Origin: Alviniconcha marisindica
Lineage: Eukaryota > Mollusca > Gastropoda > Provannidae
DNA: 64,000 nt
Direction: 5' to 3'
Assembly (NCBI GenBank): GCA_018857735.1
Contig: JABMCL010001209.1
Coordinates: 67,501 to 131,500, forward strand
Part shown: positions 1-12,418 of the stretch, piece by piece
Numbering within the stretch: position 1 is the first letter of the stretch
Layout: each line of letters begins with the position of its first letter
The notes under the pieces: model-generated
What the model saw: the letters and a program-made list of their open reading frames with translations, nothing else
What the model was told of the DNA's origin: nothing
The model's database searches: none
Program-made: the position numbers and the translations under genes

Positions 1-133
1 ATGCGGGTTTGATTTTAGCGTTGCCGGAAAGTTTGGAGGGACGGTGAATTATTTAGATCTTAGTGCAGGCAGGCTAGACCTCAGTCATCGGGGAAACTTC
101 CGCTTATTCAGTCTTTGTTCTGTACTCGTCCCA
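1..133 (+). other. VAMP4: Candidate 5' non-coding exon of VAMP4
   Basis: A strong splice donor (CCCA|GTAAGTTCC) lies at 133/134 and the next good acceptor on this strand (TTCTTCTGCAG) is at 4343, directly before the exon with the VAMP4 start codon. A leader exon ending at 133 is therefore plausible. The transcription start may lie before the window. No promoter element was recognised. This is inference from splice-site strength only. Confidence 0.35.
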
Positions 134-1073
134 GTAAGTTCCTTGTTTGCGTTATTCTTCAGGCCTGTTATTTATACTAGTTGATAAGACTCAGTAGATA
201 CTTTGTGCTTTTCCTGGTTTAGGGTTTCCGGTTTGGGTCGGTGAGGTTCTTGGTATACACTGACTCCGAGTAGTTTTTTGTTTTTCCTCTCTTTGCCTTC
301 TCTTGCTTCTCGAGTTGTTTCGTTCTTTTTCGATGTCGCCGGGGTGATGGGAGTAACCTCGAGGTGCCTCGCTAGTCGAGACAACCTGATATATATATAT
401 ATTTTATGTGGGTACTTCGTGAGCGTCCGTATTGCCCAGTGGCTGTTAGCAGTGGCGGTTAGCATCAACGTGTGGTTTGTATTGTGTACATAGATTACGC
501 GTTCCCAGCCTTTGTCACATCGCATGCTGTCAGGGACAGTTACCATGTACGGTTTTCGATCGGGTGGGAGTAGTGGATTTTTTTCCATCCCTCTTTCTCA
601 GTCCTTGATCTTTGTTCGTCATTTTCACCGCCATCCCGCTTTCCATCTGGCCAGTTGGCTTTAATTGTTTGCTTGCCTGATTAGGGCAGCCATTTTTCGT
701 TAAATCTCGCATTTGTGTTGTTTCGTCTTTCTTTCTAATTTTGCCACAGGCTTTTGTGTTCAGCTTCTTTCTCTGCCGTTTTTGCTGCAGGCCATTTGCG
801 TCCAGTTTCACTGAGTCTTTCTCTGCCTGTTTAGCGTTTTTTGTTTTTGTTTTAGGTGTCAGTCTACACTGACCTCACTTTTTAGGTAGGCAGCGCGTGG
901 TGTTGGATTTTCGGTGATTTTCTGTCTTGTGGTGTCCAAATCAAACGAAAGTCTAAGCGGAGCTTCGTTCTTTCACCTCATCTGCAGCATCGGGCTGTCA
1001 CTTTCAGTCAGTCGAGTCTCCCTTTTCACTTGGCCCGTTCAAACACTTTGATATCGTTCAAAAAACACGAGAG
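134..1073. other. Non-coding, T-rich unique sequence
   Basis: Start of the presumed first VAMP4 intron. The + strand is rich in T and CT runs. I see no exon, RNA gene or recognisable element; the open frames here lack homology that I recognise and have no splice context. Confidence 0.5.
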
Positions 1074-2222
<1,149 letters not shown>

Positions 2223-4343
2223 AGTGACACTGACATGACGGTGACACATGACTCGGTGACGAATTACTAAATACTTATTGTTACTGAATTTGGCTGTGAG
2301 AAAACTTTAGCGGAACAAAAGCACGAACAGCCGGTCTTCTGTCTTACTCGGAATAAATAACAAAAAATAAATAAAATAAAATGATTTACACTACCGCCTC
2401 ATTGGAGGTCGGTACGGGTCCCCCCCCCCCCCCCCCCCCCCCCCGCGTCACAGTAAGACAACTCGGTGTTGGCATCGTCATCACATGACGTAGTCTGACT
2501 CGTCTGACCACTGAGCCGTCAGTAAAGATCGCTCGTCCATCTCGTCCATTAAAGAAGGTCCGTAAGAAAAGGTCTAACGGCTGATGGTATTGTAATGCAA
2601 AGATAACGCATGACAATAGCAGAATAATCAGAATGGTGACTGTCTGTGGCTGCTCCAAATTTGTTTTGGTTTACGGGAGTTGCTATTGCTGACCATTGAC
2701 TGAACTGCTACTGTCTGATCTCCCCTTGAATAACTCATTTGCTTGTAAGAAGCAGTTGGTCTTCCAAGGGGAAAAAACAACATTACGCAGGCAGCATCTG
2801 GGGTAAGATGGAAGTGTTAAAAACACGTCAACAAAACAAACGATTTCATTTATCTTGGTTCTGTTGATATCACGTGAACTTTGTAGATTTAAAAGGCTTC
2901 TTGAGATAGGATTGAGCCGAGTGTAGCTAAGAAAATGTGCCTCTGCCGATGTTTTAAGTAATAAGTTATTCGGTCATATGATATTTTTTTATTTATCATC
3001 TTCTTCTTTCGTGTACATCTTCAGCATTATTAAGACTCTGACATTTTTAGTGCATGCTGGGTTATTTGGGTATTTTCATAATGCAGCGAACTCAGACATG
3101 GACGACAGGACCTTAACGTGCGTATGTGATCTTTTTGTAATCGTATACACATGGGGGGACCCCACATCCAAAAGACATTTCATCATGTTGGCTCTCCGAG
3201 TCTTACTCTTAGTCATTTTGAGACCTCTTTTAGTCATTAGGCGACAGCAGACTGTTACAGTTAAAAAGATTACTCAAGTCAAGATGAAAGGATTATAGTT
3301 CCAGTTTAAAGTGTTCCCCAATACAATAGTATAACTTGTAACTTGCAAATTATTTTTTAACTGAGTGAAGCAGACACTGATATTGTAATAATTATGTATA
3401 CTGTGAATAGAGACCAAGATAAAAAGAAAACAGCTTATTCTTTTGTAATTTTTACAGCTTTTTCATGGACTTAATTAGCTTTGCAGCTCTCATTTATACA
3501 CCTTTTTTCCCCCTTTTTTTCTTACTCTTACACAGTTACACTTACAGTCTTAGCTATGGTTTGAGAAACTAGTCTATCCATGAATGACTATTTAAATTTT
3601 TATATTATTTTATTATAGAAATTTATGATTATACTTATTCCATCATACAGTACTGTAATTAATTGTTATAACATGTATGAGCCACTTTGCAGACCAACCA
3701 CTTGGAGTTGGAGTTGGAATTTATGAATCTGGGACAATTAAATTTATTTTATTTTATCCATCATGCTTTAACTTAGAATTCAGTAAGTAATTTAATTATT
3801 GTTAAAAGAGTGAAATAACACTGGGAATGTTTACTGGAATCTTGCAGGAGATAGTGTCATAAAAATGCCAGAAGTTGCATGGAGATGAAATTAATAATTA
3901 CAATGGAAGGATTGTTCAGAAATGATGTTAGTTAAGTTAGTAATTTAAACGAAATTAAAGGTATGATTTACATACACAATACAGTAAAATGTCATTCCAA
4001 AAAGACTGAGAACAGTTCTTTTGCACTATATTTCACACATAATATATATAACAGATTGTTGTGGTTGGTGTGTATACAGTACATAATACAGGACCATATA
4101 TATATGTGCAAGCACTGGTTTACAACATCCTTCCCCCAACCACTGCCATAATTTATTAGGTGTTACTGTCAACTCAGATTATATCAGATGCTTCTTTTAT
4201 AACCACCCACGTTGCTGATGCTAGCACAAATAAAACCAAAATTGTTTGAATCAAGACTGAATTCATATTTTAACATTACTCAGTTTAGAATGAATCAGTG
4301 ATGGACTTTTGATCTTTACAGTTTACTGCTGATTCTTCTGCAG
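2223..4343. other. Unique AT-rich intronic sequence
   Basis: Remainder of the presumed first VAMP4 intron. It has a poly-C run of about 24 at 2420-2443 and AT-rich sequence from 3300 to 4300. The open frame at 2978-3298 has no recognisable domain and no splice support. Nothing else seen. Confidence 0.5.
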
Positions 4344-4451
4344 AGCTAGAGGAAGTGCACAGTACCATCTGTCAGTGTCATCATAATGCCGCCAAAGTTT
4401 GCCCGGATCCCTGGGTCATCTGACAGAGCCACATCATCAGATATAGAGAGA
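4344..4451 (+). CDS. VAMP4: VAMP4 exon with start codon
   Basis: Acceptor CTGCAG ends at 4343. The ATG is at 4386 after 42 nt of leader, and coding runs to 4451 (22 codons, phase 0), followed by donor GTAAGA. The start is set by the match of MPPKF to the conserved VAMP4 N-terminus. Confidence 0.88.
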
Positions 4452-4613
4452 GTAAGACTAAGACATGCTATATATTTGACTAAATACACTTTTGTTATTT
4501 TCAAACACACAAAAAAGAGAAACTCCTAAGGGTATCGTAACTATATATATATGTATATATTACATGTATATTTTTTGTACATGTTGTATTTAAATGTATG
4601 CATTATATCTGTG

Positions 4614-4648
<35 letters not shown>

Positions 4649-4680
4649 TGTGTAACTGACATGTAACTGATAGGAGAGCA

Positions 4681-4712
<32 letters not shown>

Positions 4713-6632
4713 GTTCTTGTGAAGTTGCAAGTTCTTTAAAGATTGTTGTGACTTGCACAGCTCAGTCCTGGAGTTGAAACTATGGCTTTATTCCTTTATA
4801 ATACTACTACTAATGCATACTAGTCTGTGCCTCTTCTGATATATATGAGTCCAAGATATTTACAGTTACACTGTATTATGATTGATTAATTGTATTAATT
4901 TATAGAACAAGAGTAGAAATACATTGTAATAAATAAAAGACACAAATGGTTTGATCTCATTTGCATCCACTCAGGACTGAGATCTCTTTGAGTTGCATAC
5001 ACACAACACACACTGTCGTGCAGACACAGGCAGACAAACACACACATGCAAGCATGCTCACATGCACACACTCGCATGCACACATGCATGCACGCACGCA
5101 TGCACACACACACACACACACACACTCTTGCTCTCCTATCAGCTACATGTCAGTTGACTAAATTACTGATACTTATCCATTGCGTACATTGTGTTTTTGC
5201 AGAGAGGTCTCCTAGATGGGGATTCTGATGATGAAGACTTCTTTCTTAAGTGAGTCATTAATCATTATGCAGTAATTTTACCAAGTACAAGGTTAACTGG
5301 GTTGAGAATCTTAGAGTTAAGCTTGGAGTCCAGGCACTGGCTCTCATAGGCAGTGACGGGCCAGTACCTTTGTTGCGATCCAGGTGGCTGCTTTGGCAGT
5401 GATGGGCCAGCACCCATGTGGAGATCAAGGTGGCTGCATTGGCAGTGACAGGCCAGTACCCTTGTGATCCAGGTGGCTGCATTGGCCGTGATGGGCCAGT
5501 ACCCTTGTGACCCAGGTGGCAGCATTGGCAGTGATGGGCCAGTACCCTTGTTGTGATTCAGGTGGCAGCATTGGCAGTGATGGGCCAGTACCCTTGTTGT
5601 GATCCAGGTGGCTGCATTGGCAGTCATGGGCCAGTACCCTCGTGTGGGGAGCCAGGGGACTGCATTAGCACAAGCAGTCATTGACCAGCACCCATAGAGA
5701 GATCCAGGTGGCTGCACTGGCGGTCAGGGTCAGTACCCCTGTGTGGGTCCATGGGGCACATTAGCAGTGAAGGATTAGCATAGTGATGTATTATTTCCTC
5801 AGCTGTTTGTGTGTGTGTGGCTGGCTGTGAAACAGTGAAATTGTGTGTTTGGCTGGCTGTGAAACAGTGAAATTGTGTGTTTGTGGCTGGCTGTGAAATA
5901 GTGAAATTGTGTGTTTGTGGCTGGCTGTGAAATTGTGTGTGTGTGGCTGGCTGTGAAACAGTAAAATTGTGTGTTTATGGCTGGCTGTGAAATAGTGAAA
6001 TTGTGTGTTTGTGGTTGGCTGTGAAATAGTGCAATTGTGTGTGTGTGGCTGGCTGTGAAATAGTGAAATTGTGTGTGGCTGGCACAATTGTGTGTTTGTG
6101 ACTGGCTGTGAAATAGTGAAATTGTGTGCGTGTGTGGCTGACTGTGAAACAGTGAAATTGTGTGTTTGTGGTTGGCTGTGAAACAGTGAAATTGTGTGTT
6201 TGTGTGGCTGTGAAACAGTGAAATTGTGTGTTTGTGGCTGGCTGTGAAACAGTGAAATTGTGTGTTTGTGGCTGGCTGTGAAACAGTGAAATTGTGTGTT
6301 TGTGGCTGGCTGTGAAACAGTGAAATTGTGTGTTTGTGGCTGGCTGTGAAACAGTGAAATGGTATTGGTGGCTGTGAAACAGTGAAATGGTCATTGCTTG
6401 CTTTCTTGCAGAGGCCCCAAGGTGCACATAGACAAACTGAGGCCAGACCCCAAGCTATCACAGTGAGTCCAGACATTGCAGTGTGAATCATTGAATGGTA
6501 GTTAGTTTGACCTGCGCTAAAAGACTGGCAGGCAGACATCACGCACCCCCACACACATACACCCCCACACCCCCATATGGATACATGTACATCACGTGCA
6601 TGCACACACACATGCATGCATGCACAAGTGTG

Positions 6633-6666
<34 letters not shown>

Positions 6667-7814
6667 TACTGATGGCTTAATTTTACACAGTGCAACTTTC
6701 ACATTTAATTGATAAATCAAGCATGTTGGGGGGGGGGGGGGGGGGGGGGGCACTTGACAGAGAAGTTTGGGTAAAAAAAAAATGTAGCTGGTGTTATTTT
6801 TAATAGAAAGTTCATTGTCATAACTGCTGTCTGGAAATGAATTAACACCCCCCACCCCCACCCCTGTGGCATTGGTTACAAAACTATAACATGGAAAGTG
6901 TGAATAAGCAGCAACTGGTTGTGGTGACAGTGAAAATGATGGATATGATGGTGAATGATGATGATGAAACTGGTTTTACTGGTGACGATGATGGTGATGA
7001 TGATAATGATGATGGGGACTGATGATGGTGGTTGTGGTGGTGGTGATGGTTGTGACTGATGATGATAGTGGTGGTGGTGACTGGTGACAATGGGGGTGGT
7101 GATGATGATGATGATAGTGGTGGTGGTGGTGATGATGATAGTGGTGGTGGTGACTGGTGACAATGGGGGTGGTGGTGATGATGATGATAGTGGTGGTGGT
7201 GGTGATAATGATAGTGGTGGTGGTGACTGATGACAGTGGTGGTGGTGGTGGTGATTATGATAATGGTGGTGGTGGTGGTGACTGATGACAATAGTGGTGG
7301 TGGTGACTGATTACAATGGTGTTGGTGGTGGTGGTGATAGTGGTGGTAATGACAGATGACGGCGGTGGTGGTGATGGTGGTGATTCTGCTACTGCTCGCT
7401 GATGTTTATGGAGGTGGTGGTGGTGGTGATGATGGTGATTCTGCTACTGTTCACTGATGTTGATGGAGGTGGTGGTGGTGGTGATGATGATGGTGATTAT
7501 GCTACTGCTTGCTAATGGAGGTGGTGGTGGTGGTGATGGTGATTCTGCTACTGCTCACTGATGTTGATGGAAGTGGTGGTGGTGATGATGATGGTGATTA
7601 TGCTACTGCTTGCTGATGTTGATGGAGGTAGTGGTGGTGATGATGATGGTGGTTATGCTCCTGCATAGTGATGTTGATGGAGATGGTGGCTGTGATGATG
7701 ATGATGACTGTGCAGTTTGCGAGGTCAGGTGGATGAGGTGATGGGCATCATGCAGGAGAATGTCAGCAGAGTGGCCGACAGAGGGGACCGCCTGGAGGAC
7801 CTCCAAGATAAGTC

Positions 7815-7861
<47 letters not shown>

Positions 7862-7875
7862 GTGTGTGTGTGTAC

Positions 7876-7937
<62 letters not shown>

Positions 7938-8050
7938 ATTGATTGATTGATTGACTGATTGAACTTTATTACACAAGGATAAAGGTTTAGGCACGAATGC
8001 CTGTCATTCAACCTGTCCTTGAAACAGTTACAAACACTTATATAAATATA

Positions 8051-8110
<60 letters not shown>

Positions 8111-8583
8111 GATCATAGTGGGAAAATCAATGCCAATCGATAATTATGAACGATACAAAAGAGTAATAAATCAAATCACTGGGAGACTATACATGATATA
8201 TATTAGAAACCAAGATTTTTTGATTTTTTAAATATGTTTTTAGTGTGTGTGGTTATTTATAACAATCTGCTTCTGAACCATTTATAAAGTTGTGTTTTGA
8301 AGCTGGTAAGTGAAATGCATGATTTTATTTGATTTGGGATGGTATTCCACAAGAGAGAGAGAGAGAGGGTGACTGACTGAACTTTATTACATGAGGATAA
8401 AGATTTAGGCATGAATGTCTCTCAGGCAACATGTCCTTGGCAGAACAATCAAATAGTACAACAAAACTGAGTTTAAAGAGAAAAACAAAGCAAACCAAAA
8501 CAACAAAAAACAGGAAGGGGGAGGGAGGGGGAAATAAAAAAAATGAGAGGGAGAGGGGGAGAGAGAGATTTGATTTGAGTTTG

Positions 8584-8639
<56 letters not shown>

Positions 8640-8861
8640 AGCTATACTTTGTTGGTTATGATGGGTACTTTTTCAAATTTTCAGATGACCTGGCCAGCAA
8701 TGCCAACATGTTCAGAAGCCGGTCCAAATCCCTGCATTATAACATGTGGTGGAAAAATTGCCAGGTAGGGCTCAGTCAGTTGAATTTTTGTTTTAATACT
8801 TGTTTTGTGTGAGCTTTATGGTCTGCATTCTTATGTTGAAAGAAAACACAAACACAGGCAC

Positions 8862-8919
<58 letters not shown>

Positions 8920-8986
8920 TCACTCACTCACTCACTCACTCACTCACTCACTCACTCACTCACTCACCCACTCACTCACTCACATC

Positions 8987-9074
<88 letters not shown>

Positions 9075-12000
9075 ACACACACACTCACACACCACCACAC
9101 ACCCCTCCCCCCCCCACACACATCCACACCCACCACACACACCACACTAGCCTCATGCCTCACATTTAGATAACTAAAACACCTCCACAACCTGTGAAAG
9201 GTGTTTGGCAGAAATGCGGTTGCCCCGACTGGGTGTCCCTGGAAAAAGAACACCTCCAGGGGCCAACCTGTGTGGTGGTTGGCAGCATGTGGGAGCCTCT
9301 CCTTTTTGGGGGGCAGCCATTGTAGTGCCATGGGAGGGGAGCCTCTCGTTTGGTTGGCAGCCATGGTAGGGCAGCCTCTCCTTTGGTGGGCAGCCATTGT
9401 AGTGTATGTAGCATCTCCTTTGGTTGGCAGCCATGGTAGGGCAGCCTCTCCTTTGGTGGGCAGCCATTGTAGTGTATGTAGCATCTCCTTTGGTGGGCAG
9501 CCATGGTAGTGTATGTAGCCTCTCCTTTGGTGGGCAGCCATGGTAGTGTATGTAGCCTCTCCTTTGGTGGGCAGCCATTGTAGTGTAGCCTCTCCTTTGG
9601 TGGGCAGCCATTGTAGTGTATGTAGCCTCTCCTTTGGTGGGCAGCCATGGTAGTGTATGTAGCCTCTCCTTTGGTGGGCAGCCATTGTAGTGTATGTAGC
9701 CTCTCCTTTGGTGGGCAGCCATGGTAGTGTATGTAGCCTCTCCTTTGGTGGGCAGCCATTGTAGTGTATGTAGCCTCTCCTTTGGTGGGCAGCCATGGTA
9801 GTGTATGTAGCCTCTCCTTTGGTGGGCAGCCATTAGTGTATGTAGCCTCTCCTTTGGTGGGCAGCCATGGTAGTGTAGCCTCTCTTTGGTGGGCAGCCAT
9901 GGTAGTGTAGCCTCCTTTGGTGGGCAGCCATGGTAGTGTAGCCTCTCCTTTGGTGGGCAGCCATGGTAGTGTAGCCTCCTTTGGTGGGCAGCCATGGTAG
10001 TGCAGCCTCTCCTTTGGTGGGCAGCCATGGTAGTGTAGCCTCTCCTTTGGTGGGCAGCCATGGTAGTGCAGCCTCTCCTTTGGTGGGCAGCCATGGTAGT
10101 GTAGCCTCTCCTTTGGTGGGCAGCCATGGTAGTGTAGCCTCCTTGGGCAGCCAGAGGTAGCCTCCCTTGGTGGGCAGCCATGGTAGTGTAGCCTCTCCTT
10201 TGGTGGGCAGCCATGGTAGTGTAGCCTCCTTTGTGGGCAGCCATGGTAGTGTAGCCTCTCCTTTGGTGGGCAGCCATGGTAGTAGCCTCTCTTTGTGGGC
10301 AGCCATGGTAGTGTAGCCTTTCCTTTGGTGGGCAGCCATGGTAGTGTAGCCTCTCCTTTGGTGGGCAGCCATTGTAGTGTATGTAGCCTCTCCTTTGGTG
10401 GGCTGCTGCTGGGACAGGCTTGGTTCTGTCTACCTTCACATCACAATGCAGCATTGTGTAGAGCATTGACTTGACTTGGTTGTGGTACTCAAATGTGAAA
10501 TCTTTTCTGTTTTGTTTTTGTGTTATGCTAAAGGCTCGAGCGTAGCTGTTATCAGTTTCAGAATGCAGCGAGGTATCTTTTATGTGTTCTGCAGGGTGGC
10601 CTTGTTTTTCAAACGTTTTTTTCATCTGTAGCTCTTTTTAGCCGTAAATTAATTACTTGCTGGGAATTTGTGTGGCCTTGCTGTTGTTGGACTTGTTTAA
10701 TGCCACTTTTCTCCTGAGAGCTAGTGGTGGGGACTGAGATCCCAGTAGATGGGTGGGGAGGTGGGGGGGGGGGGGGGGAACTATTACTGTACTGAAATGC
10801 TACACTGCCACCAAACTGATCCTGCATTAAGATGGGCAGTTGTGTGAGCCCTTTTAGTGTTTGATTAATAGTGGGGGACAAAGTCAGAAGACAGTGTTGG
10901 CAAAGCGTGTGAAGAGGCGGGTGAGGCAATGCCTGATGTGGGCAGGCTACCTTAGTTTACACCTGCAGGAAAGTGTCAGAGACAAAGTCAGAAGACAATG
11001 TCGGTGAAGTGTGTGAAGAGGCAGGTGAAGCAACACCTGATGTGGGCAGGCTACCTTAGTCTACACCTGCAGGAAAGTGTCAGAGACAAAGTCGGAAGAC
11101 AGTGTTGGTGAAGCGTGTGAAGAGGCAGGTGAGACAATGCCTGATGTTGGCAGGCTACCTTAGTTTACACTTGCAGGAAAGTGTCAGAGACAAAGTCAGA
11201 AGATGGTGTCGGTGAAGCGTGTGAAGAGGCAGGTGAGGCAATGCCTGATGTGGGCAGGCTACCTTAGTTTACACCTGCAGGAAAGTGTCAGAGACAAAGT
11301 CAGAAGACACTGGACAGTGTCGGTGAAGCGTGTGAAGAGGCAGGTGAGGCAATGCCTGATGTGGGCAGGCTACCTTAGTTTACACCTGCAGGAAAGTGTC
11401 AGAGACAAAGTCAGAAGACACTGGACAGTGTCGGTGAAGCGTGTGAAGAGGCAGGCGAGGCAAAGCCTGATGTGGGCAGGCTACCTTAGTTTACACCTGC
11501 AGGAAAATGTCAGAGAGAAAATGTGTCATAATTATATGGCATGTTGCTGGTGTTTCAGATGAGGATTCTCATCGCTATCGTCATTCTAGTCCTCGTACTC
11601 GTCATCACAAGTGAGTAGCCTGCCAAAAGACATGATGATAATAATGATGATGAAGATGACAACAATGATGATAATGATGGTGATGATGACAGTGATGGTG
11701 GTAGTGATACTGCTGGTGATGATGATGATGACAGTGGTGGTGGTGGTGTGGTGGTGATGGTGCTGCTGTTGCTGATGGTGGCAATGTTGGTGATGATGAT
11801 GGAAAGGAAGGGAAATTGTGTTTGTTATGCCCATGCAGCCAGCCACGATGGTTATATCAGGTTTAGATGGTGATGGGGATGGTAATGGTGGTGCTGCTGT
11901 TGCTGCTGCTGGTTGTGGTGGCAATGATGGTGGAGAAAAAGGAAATTGTTTTTTATGCCCAGTCAACCATGACAGTTATATCAGGGTGAGATCATGATAG

Positions 12001-12348
12001 TGTTGGTGGTGGTGATGATGATGATGATGGTGTCATGGGGGTTGCACTTTTCTGTTTGATTTCATTAACGTTGTTATTGATGGAAATGTTTTGTTGTGAT
12101 TGTATATTTTGTTATGCCAGAGTGCTTTTTTTAGCGGGGGGAAGTTTGGTCCAGTTTCACTGTGGAAAGTGAGCCTTACAATACAATACAAATTTATTGT
12201 TTTTGCGTGGAGAAGTTTGCCTTCTGGCTTGTCATTTACATAAAACATTCAATAATGTTTACAGTAAAACAACAGTTCAATAAAACATTGAGCTAAAAAA
12301 CGCTCAAATACAAAAGCAAAATACTTAACAATAACACTGTGCATACAC

Positions 12349-12418
<70 letters not shown>

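Noticed and set aside
2978..3298. 106-codon open frame with hydrophobic start
   Set aside because: AT-rich intron, no recognisable family, no conserved splice sites.
6925..7705. Histidine/serine-rich frame on the minus strand
   Set aside because: Product of the GAT/GGT trinucleotide tract in a VAMP4 intron.
9174..10625. 483-codon minus-strand open frame rich in MAAHQRRGY
   Set aside because: Generated by the 33/37-bp minisatellite; no domain, no splice or start context.
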